A DNA stretch of 58,112 nucleotides from Nitrosomonas sp. (GCA_021774195.1 JAJFJJ010000056.1:1-58112); one strand, 5' to 3'; positions 34,795-44,887 are shown, numbered from the stretch's first letter. Notes: generated by a model not told the origin, from the sequence alone. Translations and numbers: made by a program.

Positions 34795-35149
34795 TTAGGC
34801 TGTAGTTTGGTTGAAAAATATAAATTAAGAATGTTGAATCATAGCAGACCCAGTGAGTTTTCATTCATATATCCATTTTGCTGCCGTTTCTTTTGACAAT
34901 AAATTGATAGCTCGGTGAACTAATAATGATGATGAGCTGTCTTTTAAGTGGGTAATTTACAATTTCCAGGATTCTTTTAAATGGCTTTACTTGATTTGTT
35001 GTACCATAGTGCGGCATATAAAAAAATTAAGGGGCGGGTGATTCAATTACGGACCGTTTGTTATGGCTGATAATTTCCATATAAATCATAACGGTTCATG
35101 TTCAATTAATGCCCCCTTTCTAACTAGAAAAGCTCAGGGATCGAGTAGT
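34795..35149. other. Divergent promoter region between nadB and rpoE
   Basis: About 355 bp with no convincing gene. It must carry the nadB and rpoE promoters, but I could not assign an extracytoplasmic-sigma promoter with confidence: TGAACT at 34916 with TCTTT about 17 bp on is a weak match. No repeat or large hairpin was seen. Confidence 0.4.
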
Positions 35150-35749
35150 ATGAGTGATCGGGAAGTCGATCAGCAATTAGTGGAACGTGTTCAAAATGGA
35201 GACAAACAAGCATTCGGTTTACTGGTAACAAAATATCAGAGAAAGCTTGCGCGTTTGTTGTCACAATTTATTCGTGATCCAGCGGAAGTTGAAGATGTTG
35301 CACAAGAAACTTTTATAAAAGCATATCGAGCGTTGCCTTCGTTTAGGGGTGATAGCGCTTTTTATACTTGGTTATATCGTATTGGTATTAACACAGCCAA
35401 GAATTTTTTGGTTTCTAAAGGCAGGCGTGCTCCGACACTGCAAGGTGTTGATGCTGAAGAAGCGGAAAATTTTGAAGGAAGTAGTGCATTAAGAGAAATA
35501 AATACACCTGAAAGTGAACTGATGAGCAAACAAATTGCCCAAACAGTTAACCAAACATTAGCGCGATTGCCTGAAGAATTGAGAACCGCAATAACTTTAA
35601 GAGAAATGGATGGCCTAAGTTATGAAGAAATTGCTAATATAATGGATTGTCCAATTGGAACGGTACGTTCACGTATTTTCCGTGCGCGTGAAGCAATTTC
35701 TGAAGAATTGCGTCCTTTATTGGGGACTAGTAAAGACAAGAGGTGGTGA
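35150..35749 (+). CDS. rpoE: Extracytoplasmic-function sigma factor RpoE (AlgU/SigE)
   Basis: A 199-residue ECF sigma factor; the start MSDREVDQQLVERVQNGD is the conserved N-terminus, with AGGGA nine bases upstream, whereas an ATG 29 codons earlier adds unrelated sequence. Region 2 includes EDVAQETFIKAYRALPSFRGDSAFYTWLYRI; region 4 includes LPEELRTAITLREMDGLSYEEIANIMDCPIGTVRSRI. It responds to misfolded envelope proteins when released from RseA. It heads rpoE-rseA-rseB-mucD. Confidence 0.96.
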   Translation: MSDREVDQQLVERVQNGDKQAFGLLVTKYQRKLARLLSQFIRDPAEVEDVAQETFIKAYRALPSFRGDSAFYTWLYRIGINTAKNFLVSKGRRAPTLQGVDAEEAENFEGSSALREINTPESELMSKQIAQTVNQTLARLPEELRTAITLREMDGLSYEEIANIMDCPIGTVRSRIFRAREAISEELRPLLGTSKDKRW

Positions 35750-35750
35750 T

Positions 35751-36329
35751 GTGAAGAATAAAGTATCTGCGATGATGGACGGTGAGCTAGAGAAACGTGA
35801 AGCTGATGAAATTATTGCAACGTTAAAAAAAGATGAAGATATACAGGAAAATTGGGAAACCTATCATGTAATTGGTGATGCATTGAGGCAATCTGAAAAA
35901 CTGTCAATAGATATTTCTCATCGCGTTAATGTCCAACTCAGTTCAGAGCCAACCATATTGGCACCGACAATTAAACCATCCCAATCGATTAGATTTGCTA
36001 AACAAAAGATTTTTGCTGTTTCAATAGCGGCTTCAATTGTTGCAATGGTTACGGCTTGGTTTGGTTTCCAATATCAATTAGAACCCCAACAAATGATTAT
36101 TGCTGAGCGTCCAAGTATTGAAAGTAATAGACCGATGCAGCCCGTTATGGTATCAACACCACCACCATCAATAGTTTACCACCACCCTGCCGCAGAAATT
36201 AATGACTACCTATTTGTGCACAGGGAGTTTTTGCCGGGAACAGTAACAAATGGACAAACTGTTTTTGTGCGCCCGGCTGTGGAGTCGCATAAGACTTACG
36301 GTAGCTATCAGGATATACGTCACCCATAG
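35751..36329 (+). CDS. rseA: Anti-sigma-E factor RseA (MucA-like)
   Basis: A 192-residue protein starting at GTG one base after the rpoE stop, with AGGTGG upstream. The N-terminal sigma-binding domain reads KVSAMMDGELEKREADEII and WETYHVIGDALRQS. A single membrane helix (KIFAVSIAASIVAMVTAWFGF, about residues 84-104) separates it from a Pro-rich periplasmic tail (MVSTPPPSIVYHHP). It holds RpoE inactive until regulated proteolysis by site-1 and site-2 proteases. Confidence 0.92.
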   Translation: MKNKVSAMMDGELEKREADEIIATLKKDEDIQENWETYHVIGDALRQSEKLSIDISHRVNVQLSSEPTILAPTIKPSQSIRFAKQKIFAVSIAASIVAMVTAWFGFQYQLEPQQMIIAERPSIESNRPMQPVMVSTPPPSIVYHHPAAEINDYLFVHREFLPGTVTNGQTVFVRPAVESHKTYGSYQDIRHP

Positions 36330-36398
36330 TGGAAGTGTCCTGTAGTAAGGTTCTTGACCATATTATTTTTATTAATCAGAACAGTTGATTTGTCCTGG

Positions 36399-37463
36399 AT
36401 GATCAGTAATACCTCGTTAAATATGTTTTTTCCAGTTAAAGCGAGTGCTTTGCAGCATATTCTTTTTCGTATGCTGTTAGTATTATCTTTAACTATCTTT
36501 TGTATGCAGAAAGTTCATGCAGAAGCCCCTCCTATTTCTTCAAATGAAGCACTAAGCTGGCTAAAAAAAATAGCGATTGCTCCTCGGGTACATAATTATC
36601 TGGGTACTTTCGTTTATTATGCAGATGGTCATGTCGAGTCATCTCATATTACTCATTTGGTCAGTGAGAATCGTGAGCAAGAGAAAATCGAGGTCTTGGA
36701 TGGAATGCCACGTATTGTCTATCGTGATAATGATCAGATGACCTGTTTTTTGCCCGAAAGTAAAAGGGTTTATACGGAACAGAGATGGTTTCGAAAATTC
36801 TTCCCCGATCTTTTGCCGCAATCACTTGGCGATGTTGATAAGAGTTACCACGTGACTATGGGGGAACGTGAGCGCGTTGCCGGTCATGAGTCTCAAATAG
36901 TATTACTGGCGCCACGTGATAATCTTCGCTATGCTCATAAATTCTGGATTCATGTGGATAGCGGCTTGCTTTTGAAAGCTGCAGTTATGGATGCTGATGA
37001 GATAATTGAACAATTTGCATTTGCGCAATTAGAGGTGGATAGGGAAATCAGTACCAACTTAGTTGAGCCAGGTGATACTTTTGATGAGATTGGTTGGCAA
37101 ATGACCAATCTGAAGACTGTGGTCTTAAAAGAGGGCGAATTGCCATGGCAGGTCGATGGCGCGCCAGCAAATTTTAAGAAAATAATTGAGATGCGGCGTA
37201 ACCTGACCGGGAAGCAAGACTTGGTGGATCATATTGCTTTATCTGATGGTTTGGCAACCGTATCAATCTTTATTGAGCCATTTAACGAGCATTCATCACC
37301 ACTTGTGCCAGGCTTTTATTCCAGTCGAGGTGCAATTAATATTTATGTCCGTTCTTTTGATGACCATAAAATCACGATTGTTGGTGAAGTGCCATTTGAA
37401 GCCATTAAACAAATTGGTGATTCTGTTTTTAATCAGCAGCTGGGTTCTGTCGCTGAGAATTAA
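36399..37463 (+). CDS. rseB: Sigma-E regulatory protein RseB (MucB-like)
   Basis: A protein of about 354 residues with a signal peptide (hydrophobic FRMLLVLSLTIFCM, cut near VHA-EA). The MucB/RseB N-domain is clear: NYLGTFVYYADGHVESSHI, QEKIEVLDGMPRIVYRDND, and KSYHVTMGERERVAGHES; the C-domain ends SSRGAINIYVRSFDDHKITIVGEVP. RseB is periplasmic, binds RseA's tail and shields it from cleavage until lipid or protein signals appear. No start has a good ribosome site; candidates are at 36399, 36423 and 36471 and a TTG at 36354, so the N-terminus is uncertain. Confidence 0.9.
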   Translation: MISNTSLNMFFPVKASALQHILFRMLLVLSLTIFCMQKVHAEAPPISSNEALSWLKKIAIAPRVHNYLGTFVYYADGHVESSHITHLVSENREQEKIEVLDGMPRIVYRDNDQMTCFLPESKRVYTEQRWFRKFFPDLLPQSLGDVDKSYHVTMGERERVAGHESQIVLLAPRDNLRYAHKFWIHVDSGLLLKAAVMDADEIIEQFAFAQLEVDREISTNLVEPGDTFDEIGWQMTNLKTVVLKEGELPWQVDGAPANFKKIIEMRRNLTGKQDLVDHIALSDGLATVSIFIEPFNEHSSPLVPGFYSSRGAINIYVRSFDDHKITIVGEVPFEAIKQIGDSVFNQQLGSVAEN

Positions 37464-37559
37464 TGCATTGAGCGTTTGAGGGACAATCGACTTCAGATTG
37501 TTTATTAAATGGGAAGTCAGTTTTATTATCACTTAAAGTTTATATCAAGGATGAAGATA

Positions 37560-38969
37560 ATGCGTCAGTTTGTTTTAATTATTTTACTTGTCTCGTCAAC
37601 ATTCGTTTTTGCTCAGACGAATCAATTACCGAATTTTACTGGCCTGGTTGAGAAACATGGCGCAGCAGTTGTGAATATTAGTACTGTACAAACGCAACGT
37701 GGATCAATGCAGCAGTTAATGCCTGAATTTCCGAATATTCCTGAAGATTCTCCGTTTTATGAGTTTTTTAAGCGTCATATGCAGCCTTTTTCAACCCCGA
37801 GAAAATCAGAGCCAAGGTCTATGGGATCAGGTTTTATTATTAGTGCGGACGGCTATGTTCTGACTAATGCGCATGTGGTAGAAACAGCGGATGAGATTAC
37901 AGTAAAGCTTAACGATAAAAGAGAGTTTGTTGGCGAAGTGGTTGGGACAGATAAAAAAACAGACATTGCCTTAATTAAAATTGATGCTGATGATTTGCCT
38001 ATTGTGACAAAAGGCGATCCGGATGAACTGAAAGTTGGTGAGTGGGTGATTGCTATCGGCTCCCCTTTTGGTTTTGAAAACAGTGTGACAGCAGGTATCG
38101 TCAGTGCGAAAGGGCGTTCGCTGGCGCAAGAAAATTATGTGCCTTTTATCCAAACCGATGTGGCCATTAATCCAGGAAATTCTGGCGGACCATTATTCAA
38201 TATGGAGGGTGAGGTGGTTGCCATCAATTCACAAATCTATAGTCGTACAGGTGGCTTTATGGGACTGTCATTTGCTATACCCATTAATGTTGCGACGGAT
38301 ATTGCTAATCAATTAAAAGATGGCGGCAAGGTGCGTCGTGGCAGAGTTGGCGTAATGATTCAGGAAGTCACCAAAGAACTGGCTGAGTCTTTCGGGTTAT
38401 CCGAGGCGCGAGGTGCATTAGTTGTTTCAGTCCAAGAGGGTGCGCCAGCTGATAAAGCGGGTATTGAGGCGACAGATATTATTCTTGAGTTTGACGGTAA
38501 AGAAGTAGAAACTTCCGCTGATTTGCCGCGTATGGTTGGTAATACGACGCCGGGTTCTAAAGTGTCTGTTAAAGTTTGGCGCGACGGTTCCATCAAGAAA
38601 ATAAAAATAGAGGTCGGCGAAATTCCAACTGATGAAACGACAGAGAGCCATCAAGCTAAACAGGGTAAGCAATCGGATACGTCAAATCGTCTTGGATTAG
38701 TATTAAGTGAGTTGACTGAGAAACACAAAAAACAGCTCAAAGTAGGGAATGGCTTATTGGTAGAAAATGTCGTGTCTGGTATCGCCAGTCATGCAGGGAT
38801 TCGTTCCGGTGACGTTATTCTTGGGATGAATAGTAAGGATGTGAAGAATGTTAAACAGTTTAATCAATTGCTAGAGCGCGTTGAGAAAGGACGCAACATC
38901 GCTTTGTTAATCCGACGCGGTGATTTAAATACGTTTATAACTATGAAGCTAACCGATGACGAACAATAA
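37560..38969 (+). CDS. mucD: Periplasmic serine protease MucD/DegQ-type
   Basis: A 469-residue S1C (HtrA) protease with a signal peptide (residues 1-19, ending FAQ). The catalytic triad is His105 (LTNAHVV), Asp135 (TDIALIK) and Ser208 (GNSGGPLF). Two PDZ domains follow (about residues 270-355 and 385-465). It degrades misfolded envelope proteins and opposes sigma-E activation. The start at 37560 is set by AAGGA eight bases upstream; an ATG nine bases earlier overlaps that site. It completes the rpoE operon before the glutaredoxin-like gene. Confidence 0.96.
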   Translation: MRQFVLIILLVSSTFVFAQTNQLPNFTGLVEKHGAAVVNISTVQTQRGSMQQLMPEFPNIPEDSPFYEFFKRHMQPFSTPRKSEPRSMGSGFIISADGYVLTNAHVVETADEITVKLNDKREFVGEVVGTDKKTDIALIKIDADDLPIVTKGDPDELKVGEWVIAIGSPFGFENSVTAGIVSAKGRSLAQENYVPFIQTDVAINPGNSGGPLFNMEGEVVAINSQIYSRTGGFMGLSFAIPINVATDIANQLKDGGKVRRGRVGVMIQEVTKELAESFGLSEARGALVVSVQEGAPADKAGIEATDIILEFDGKEVETSADLPRMVGNTTPGSKVSVKVWRDGSIKKIKIEVGEIPTDETTESHQAKQGKQSDTSNRLGLVLSELTEKHKKQLKVGNGLLVENVVSGIASHAGIRSGDVILGMNSKDVKNVKQFNQLLERVEKGRNIALLIRRGDLNTFITMKLTDDEQ

Positions 38970-38975
38970 TCCAGT

Positions 38976-39242
38976 ATGACGAAATCTAATCAAAAGTTAC
39001 ATTTTGTTGTTTATGGACGTGAAGAATGCCATCTTTGCCAGGAAATGATTGTTGCTTTGCATAACTTGCAAGCGCAACGATCATTTGATCTGGAGGTTAT
39101 TGATATTGATAAGGATGCGGAGTTAGTTAAACGCTATAACGATAAAGTGCCAGTGCTAATGTCGTTATCAGATCAAGAAGAGATCTGTCATTACCATCTT
39201 GATTTGGCTGCTTTTGATGCTTATGTTGCAAAAACTCTTTAG
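38976..39242 (+). CDS. Glutaredoxin-like (DUF836) protein
   Basis: An 88-residue thioredoxin-fold protein with a CxxC site (EECHLCQEM, residues about 18-21) and the second strand LEVIDIDKDAELVKRYNDKVPVL carrying the conserved cis-Pro. This small family commonly sits between mucD and lepA in betaproteobacteria. Its partners are unknown; a thiol-disulfide role is likely. It starts six bases after the mucD stop and is probably the last gene of the stress operon here, because a divergent gene interrupts before lepA. Confidence 0.88.
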   Translation: MTKSNQKLHFVVYGREECHLCQEMIVALHNLQAQRSFDLEVIDIDKDAELVKRYNDKVPVLMSLSDQEEICHYHLDLAAFDAYVAKTL

Positions 39243-39372
39243 GATTTGGGGTTCCTAAAAGAATGGTCAAGTTGATGATTATGATTGGGTTTAATTGATA
39301 AACTTGTAAAGAAAATACTCTCTTCGGTTAGACCTCTGTTTGTTCGTCCATATGGAACTCTTGTGGTTCTAG

Positions 39373-41658
39373 TCAATAATTACTATTGAGTAATTTTAAA
39401 ATTGCATTGACGTTGGTGGGTTTACTAAACAGGTAACCTTGTGCATTCCTACAATCAAGGTTTTTGAGAATCTTAAGTTGTTCTGATGTTTCTACGCCTT
39501 CAGCGATGATTCGATATCCTAACTTGTAACCCATGTCAATCATAGAGCCGATGAGGAGTCGGGCTTTTTTATCGACAAGTATGTCATCAACAAAATATTT
39601 ATCGATCTTCAGGCAATCAACCTTAAGGTGTTTAAGAGAAGCAAAAGATGAATACCCTGTTCCGAAGTCGTCGATTGCCAGTGAAACACCCAAGTTTTTC
39701 AAGTCCTGTAAAATAGAGAGATTCCGTTGATCCGTCTGCGCAACACTTTCGGTAACTTCTAACTCAAGTTCTGTTGGGGTCATTCCTGTTTCATCGAGAA
39801 TCCGTTTAATTAGCGGTACAATTTCCTTGTCGAGAAAATGGTTGGGAGAAATATTGACGGTCATACGCAGAATAGGAGCCTCTTCTTTTTTCCAAGCAAC
39901 TGCCTGACTGCAGGCTGTGCGTAATACCCATTCGGTGAGTGGTTTAATCATGCCGATTCTTTCGGCTGTGGCAATAAAATCAACTGGTGAGATTTGGCCC
40001 AGTTGAGGGTGGTTCCAGCGTGATAATGCTTCGACACCAATAATTTTACCAGTATTTATGCAAACCTGAGGTTGGTAAACGAGTGATAACTGTTGTTTCT
40101 CAATCGCTTCCCTAAGGTGTTGTTCAACCTGAAAACGGTACTCTGCCTTATGGGTGAGCTCTGGCTTATAAAAGGCATACTGGTTTTTCCCGTTTTCCTT
40201 CGCCGCATAAAGTGAGGTGTCTGCAGCTTTTACTAAGGTTGCTGAATTTTTTCCATCATCAGGGAAGTGTGCGATTCCAATACAGCAAGTTGGCGTGAGT
40301 TTCCTGTTAGAAATCTTGATGGGTTGAGAGATTACATCAAGACAACGTTGTGCGAGATTGGCAGCATAATCATCATTGATTTCTTCAGCAAGAATGCAGA
40401 ACTCATCGCCACTGAGACGTGCAACAAAATCATTGTCACGGCAGGTGCCTTTCAAACGTTTTGCAATGGTCGTGAGGAGCTTGTCGCCTGCGTCATGCCC
40501 AAGACTGTCGTTAACACGCTTGAAATCATCTAGGTCGATATATAGTAGGCCGAATCGGTGATGATGTCGGTCAGATGTTTTTATTAATTTTTCAATGCGT
40601 TGATAGAAGTGAGCGCGATTCGCAAGTCCTGTTAGCGTATCGGTATAGGCTAACGCCCGAATACGTTTTTGCGCCTGATCCCGCTCCATGACAATTCCGG
40701 TAAGTCTTGCCGCAGATTTGAGGTCATTTGATTCCTCTTGATTAGGCAGTCCAGGGTGGTTGTAATACATGCCAAATGCACCTAAGACTTTCCCGTAGGA
40801 ATTTATAATGGGTTCAGACCAACAACTGCGCATGCCATGAGGTAGTGCGAGGTGTTTGATTTTTTCCCATTTAGGGTCTGTCTCAATATTCTCAACTAGA
40901 ACACGTTTGCCGGTATAAGTAGACGTTCCACACGAACCAACACTGGGACCGTTTTCCAGACCGTGTAACGCATGACAATATTCTTTTGGTAGGCTTGGTG
41001 CGCCACCGTGCAATAGTTTATTACCATGTAATTCAAGCATAGAACAGCGCAATCCAGGGTGACGTTCTTCATACATTAGTGCAATGGCACTGTAGATGTC
41101 GGATGCTGGACGTCCTATAGCGATCATTTCAAGAATCTGGGCATTGTTGTCAGCAAATGTTTCTGCCTTTTTGCGCTCTGTTATATCGATATGTGTTCCA
41201 ACCAGACGGATAGGTTTATCATCGAATTCGCAAGTTACCTTAAAGCCACGGGACAGTACAAAAATTTGATGGCCATCCTTATGATGCATACGCATTTCGA
41301 CTTCAAATGAATCTGCTTGGCCAGCTAAGTAATCCTGAACCTTTTTTAACACCATGTCCTTATCATTGGGATGAACCAGACTTGCCCAGGTGTTTATAGT
41401 GCCATCAAGTTCATTTTCACCATAACCTAACATGCTTTTCCAGCGAGGAGAGTAATAGACTTCATCCGTTTCAAGATTCCAATCCCACAGCCCATCGTTA
41501 GCACCACGCATAGCCAGAGAAAATCGCTCTTCACTTTTATAAAGTTCAGCAGTACGATTTTCTGTCGTCAGTTTGACTGCAGCCAGTTTTGTACGTAATT
41601 GCTGAATCTCCTCAAGCAACTGAAACTTAGATTTATAAGCGTTATTCATGATTGTCAC
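39373..41658 (-). CDS. PAS-GAF-GGDEF-EAL c-di-GMP regulatory protein
   Basis: A 761-residue soluble protein: an N-terminal coiled coil, a PAS domain (about residues 45-170, RFSLAMRGANDGLWDWN to DITERKKAE), a GAF domain (about 175-330), a GGDEF domain with SGDEF in place of GGDEF (RLSGDEFCIL, about residue 420), and an EAL domain with intact EAL (GVEALSRWNHP, about residue 555), DDFGTGYSS and EGVETSEQ. The Gly to Ser change in the A-site suggests weak or no cyclase activity, with phosphodiesterase activity retained. No membrane helix, so it senses a cytoplasmic signal. It is inserted, in reverse, between the glutaredoxin-like gene and lepA. Confidence 0.93.
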   Translation of the reverse strand: MTIMNNAYKSKFQLLEEIQQLRTKLAAVKLTTENRTAELYKSEERFSLAMRGANDGLWDWNLETDEVYYSPRWKSMLGYGENELDGTINTWASLVHPNDKDMVLKKVQDYLAGQADSFEVEMRMHHKDGHQIFVLSRGFKVTCEFDDKPIRLVGTHIDITERKKAETFADNNAQILEMIAIGRPASDIYSAIALMYEERHPGLRCSMLELHGNKLLHGGAPSLPKEYCHALHGLENGPSVGSCGTSTYTGKRVLVENIETDPKWEKIKHLALPHGMRSCWSEPIINSYGKVLGAFGMYYNHPGLPNQEESNDLKSAARLTGIVMERDQAQKRIRALAYTDTLTGLANRAHFYQRIEKLIKTSDRHHHRFGLLYIDLDDFKRVNDSLGHDAGDKLLTTIAKRLKGTCRDNDFVARLSGDEFCILAEEINDDYAANLAQRCLDVISQPIKISNRKLTPTCCIGIAHFPDDGKNSATLVKAADTSLYAAKENGKNQYAFYKPELTHKAEYRFQVEQHLREAIEKQQLSLVYQPQVCINTGKIIGVEALSRWNHPQLGQISPVDFIATAERIGMIKPLTEWVLRTACSQAVAWKKEEAPILRMTVNISPNHFLDKEIVPLIKRILDETGMTPTELELEVTESVAQTDQRNLSILQDLKNLGVSLAIDDFGTGYSSFASLKHLKVDCLKIDKYFVDDILVDKKARLLIGSMIDMGYKLGYRIIAEGVETSEQLKILKNLDCRNAQGYLFSKPTNVNAILKLLNSNY

Positions 41659-41834
41659 ATAACTGTCCCAAAATGAATCGTCTTGTTAGGATAACATTTT
41701 GACGTCAAATGGAAACAACCGAAATTGGTTATTGAGAGGTTTTTGTAAAGACTGGGTAACTGAGTCTTGTATTCAGGTACGGTATTTCTTAAGCGATTTA
41801 ACTCAAAGATAAGTTGTTCTATCGCTTACAATCG

Positions 41835-41957
41835 TATAATCAATTGCCGCTTGAAGAAGCGGTGCAGAATAAACAATGAATGAAGTGATAGAAAAAGACA
41901 AATAGTATCAATTGTTTTGATGGAAAGGCGCACTTGCTATAAAATAGTGCGTTTTTT
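41835..41957 (+). ncRNA. Possible short terminated transcript or attenuator upstream of lepA
   Basis: A -10-like TATAAT at 41835-41840 is followed by a small hairpin (CCGCTT-GAAG-AAGCGG, 41847-41862), then a nine-codon ORF (MNEVIEKDK, from 41877) and a terminator-like stem CGCACT/AGTGCG (41929-41951) with six T's at 41952-41957, immediately before the lepA coding frame. This could be an attenuator for lepA or a separate RNA of about 110 nt. The -35 is weak (AGTTGT), so the promoter is only suggestive. Confidence 0.4.
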
Positions 41958-42014
41958 GTGTTGTGTGCAAATTGTTGTGCAGATTCACATAATAACCTAA
42001 TAAGTAGATCTCAA

Positions 42015-43820
42015 TTGTCTCCAGTTAATAAACACATACGTAACTTTTCTATCATTGCCCATATTGATCATGGTAAATCGACGCTGGCTGATCGCATCAT
42101 TCATTTATGCGGCGGTTTGTCCGAACGTGAAATGGAGTCTCAAGTTCTTGACTCGATGGATCTGGAGCGAGAAAGAGGGATTACCATCAAAGCGCAAACC
42201 GTTGCATTACGTTATAAAGCAAGAAGTGGAGAGATCTATTTATTAAATTTAATTGATACCCCCGGCCATGTTGATTTCTCTTATGAGGTCTCACGATCAT
42301 TGGCGGCATGTGAAGGTGCTTTACTCGTTGTTGATGCCTCGCAGGGTGTTGAAGCACAAACAGTAGCGAATTGCTATACGGCTATTGAGCAAAATGTTGA
42401 GGTGATTCCGGTATTAAATAAAATAGATTTGCCAGCTGCCGAACCTGAACGGGTGATCGAAAATATTGAAGATGTGATCGGAATTGATGCCCATGATGCG
42501 TTACGAGTTAGTGCTAAAACGGGGGAAGGTGTAGAAGATGTTCTAGAAGCCGTCATAGCGAATATCCCCATGCCAAAAGGTGATCCAGATGCGCCCCTAA
42601 AGGCGTTAATTATTGACTCCTGGTTTGATAATTATGTTGGTGTTGTGATGTTGGTACGTGTTGTTGATGGCGTGCTCAAACCGGGTAACAAAATTTTATT
42701 GATGGCCAGTAAAACAGCCCAGCTTTGTGAGCAAGTTGGTGTGTTTATGCCGAAATCAGTTACCCGTGAGTCATTAAGTGTTGGTGAAGTTGGTTACATC
42801 ATTTCAGGTATTAAAGAGCTGGGTGTTGCAAAAGTTGGTGATACGGTAACTTTGGCAAATCAGCCGGCGATAGAACCGCTTCAAGGTTTTAAAGAAATAA
42901 AACCACAAGTTTTTGCTGGCTTGTATCCGGTTGAGTCCAATCAATATGATGCCTTGCGTGCGGCGTTGGAAAAATTGAAATTGAATGATTCCTCATTACA
43001 ATTTGAGCCAGAAACTTCTCAGGCATTAGGTTTTGGTTTCCGTTGCGGATTTTTGGGTTTGTTGCATATGGATATTGTGCAAGAACGCCTGGAGCGTGAG
43101 TATGATATGGATTTGATAACCACCGCGCCAACTGTGGTCTATCAAATTTTAATGCGTGATGAGTCTATATTAGAGATAGAGAATCCATCAAAAATACCGG
43201 ATGTTTCAAAAATTGCAGAGATCCGTGAGCCGATTATTACGACAACCATTTTAGTTCCTGAAGAATATGTTGGCGCAGTCATTACATTATGTGTTGGAAA
43301 GCGTGGTGTGCAGAAGAACTTGCAATATATGGGCAGGCAAGTGATGCTGACTTATGAAATGCCGCTTAATGAAGTGGTGATGGATTTTTTTGATCGGCTT
43401 AAATCAACCAGTCGTGGTTATGCTTCGCTGGATTATGAGTTTAAAGAGTTCCGGTCCTCTGATTTGGTGAAACTGGATATCTTGATTAATGGCGATAAAG
43501 TTGATGCGCTGTCGTTAATTGTTCATCGGAGTAATAGCCAATTTCGCGGGCGTGAACTGGCGCAAAAAATGCGTCAATTAATTCCTCGTCAAATGTTTGA
43601 TATTGCCGTACAAGCAGCTATTGGGGCGCATATTATTGCCAGAGAAAGTGTCAAAGCACTGCGAAAAAATGTATTGGCGAAATGTTATGGCGGTGACATA
43701 TCTCGTAAGCGTAAGTTATTGGAAAAACAGAAAGCCGGTAAAAAACGCATGAAAATGGTCGGTAATGTCGAGATTCCTCAAGAAGCATTTCTGGCAATCT
43801 TGCAGGTTGATAAAAAATAA
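42015..43820 (+). CDS. lepA: Elongation factor 4 (LepA)
   Basis: A ribosomal GTPase of about 601 residues. G1 is [14 protein letters not shown], followed by [12 protein letters not shown] (G2), [19 protein letters not shown] (G3), and NKIDLPAA (G4). The LepA-specific C-terminal domain ends with [22 protein letters not shown]. It back-translocates or assists stalled ribosomes and is linked to initiation. The start is not certain: I chose a TTG giving [20 protein letters not shown], the family's usual N-terminal length; a GTG at 41958 would add 19 residues of unlikely sequence. Usually lepA follows the sigma-E operon directly; here a reverse-oriented gene separates them. Confidence 0.95.
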   Translation: MSPVNKHIRNFSIIAHIDHGKSTLADRIIHLCGGLSEREMESQVLDSMDLERERGITIKAQTVALRYKARSGEIYLLNLIDTPGHVDFSYEVSRSLAACEGALLVVDASQGVEAQTVANCYTAIEQNVEVIPVLNKIDLPAAEPERVIENIEDVIGIDAHDALRVSAKTGEGVEDVLEAVIANIPMPKGDPDAPLKALIIDSWFDNYVGVVMLVRVVDGVLKPGNKILLMASKTAQLCEQVGVFMPKSVTRESLSVGEVGYIISGIKELGVAKVGDTVTLANQPAIEPLQGFKEIKPQVFAGLYPVESNQYDALRAALEKLKLNDSSLQFEPETSQALGFGFRCGFLGLLHMDIVQERLEREYDMDLITTAPTVVYQILMRDESILEIENPSKIPDVSKIAEIREPIITTTILVPEEYVGAVITLCVGKRGVQKNLQYMGRQVMLTYEMPLNEVVMDFFDRLKSTSRGYASLDYEFKEFRSSDLVKLDILINGDKVDALSLIVHRSNSQFRGRELAQKMRQLIPRQMFDIAVQAAIGAHIIARESVKALRKNVLAKCYGGDISRKRKLLEKQKAGKKRMKMVGNVEIPQEAFLAILQVDKK

Positions 43821-43828
43821 GGTATCAA

Positions 43829-43965
43829 ACGATTTAGTTCACTCCAAATTCGCCGTTTCAGTGTTACAAAATGATTATTTACATGTGTAAACTCACATTT
43901 TATGCCTTGAGTTGACGAATTTTAGGGGTAATCAGATCAGTTGCCGCAATATACTGAGTAGTTGC
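43829..43965 (+). repeat. ~138-bp palindromic repeat, copy 1 (before lepB)
   Basis: Aligns over its full length, in the same orientation, with 44888-45026 after lepB. Shared blocks include ACGATTTAG, GTGTTACAAAATGAT, GTGTAAACTCACATTTT and AGGGG-AATCAGA. Its ends are weakly complementary (CCAAATTCG against CGAATTTTAGG). Confidence 0.85.
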
Positions 43966-44068
43966 TAAGGCGTATCTGTACAGTAAGCATGGCCTTTGTT
44001 AAAAATAAAACGCGTTATTCAGTACATATGAATTTTAAATACTTTGTCAGATTTTTACAGGAAAAATC

Positions 44069-44872
44069 ATGAATTTCCCTTTGGTTTTATTGGTGTTGCT
44101 TGTTTTAACTGGTAGCATCTGGTTGTTGGACCATTTTGTCCTGAGACACAAAAGAGCGGCTCAAGAAAGTGAGCCCTGGTGGGTTGAATATCCAAAAAGT
44201 TTTTTCCCGATTATTCTCATTGTTTTTTGTTTACGCTCTTTTATCATCGAACCATTTAAAATACCGTCCGGATCCATGATTCCAACCCTGCAGGTCGGTG
44301 ATTTTATCATTGTCAATAAGTTTACTTATGGCATCAGGTTGCCGGTCATTAACAAAAAAATTATGGATATGAATGAGCCACAACGTGGTGATGTCATGGT
44401 TTTTCGTTACCCGGAAGATGCTTCTATTGACTATATTAAACGGGTTGTCGGTGTGCCGGGCGATATGGTTACTTACCACAATAAACAATTGATTGTGAAT
44501 GATGAAGTGGTTAAATTAGATTATATCGGCGAGTATAAATATGTGGAAGCTGGTTTAGGTTATATTTATTCGGATCAATTCGATGAATACCTGGGTGAAG
44601 ATAGCCATTCTATCTTGATTAATCAGGAAGTGGGCGGATTACAATTCGCAAATGTCCGGCACTTTCCGCATCGAGATAATTGTCGATACCATCGAGCAGG
44701 GTTTACTTGCGAAGTTCCTGAGGGCAATTATTTCACCCTCGGTGATAATCGAGATAGCAGTAGTGACAGTCGTTATTGGGGTTTTGTGCCGGAAGAAAAT
44801 ATTGTCGGTAGGGCATTTATGATCTGGTGGAACTTTAATGATCTTGATCGTGTTGGCTTATCAATTGAATAA
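44069..44872 (+). CDS. lepB: Signal peptidase I (LepB)
   Basis: A 267-residue inner-membrane protease with two N-terminal helices (about residues 3-22 and 45-62). The catalytic Ser69 is in IPSGSMIPTL and Lys124 in YIKRVVGVPGD; later boxes GDNRDSSSDSRYWGFVPEENIVG and FMIWW complete the family pattern. It removes signal peptides from exported proteins on the periplasmic face. CAGGA precedes the ATG. Unusually, it is bracketed by direct copies of a ~138-bp repeat, separating it from lepA and the DUF4845 gene. Confidence 0.97.
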   Translation: MNFPLVLLVLLVLTGSIWLLDHFVLRHKRAAQESEPWWVEYPKSFFPIILIVFCLRSFIIEPFKIPSGSMIPTLQVGDFIIVNKFTYGIRLPVINKKIMDMNEPQRGDVMVFRYPEDASIDYIKRVVGVPGDMVTYHNKQLIVNDEVVKLDYIGEYKYVEAGLGYIYSDQFDEYLGEDSHSILINQEVGGLQFANVRHFPHRDNCRYHRAGFTCEVPEGNYFTLGDNRDSSSDSRYWGFVPEENIVGRAFMIWWNFNDLDRVGLSIE

Positions 44873-44887
44873 TTGATTATTTTCGTA

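Noticed and set aside
34915..34945. Possible sigma-E promoter upstream of rpoE (TGAACT ... TCTTT)
   Set aside because: Neither box matches the GGAACTT / TCnnA consensus well, so autoregulation cannot be claimed from this sequence.
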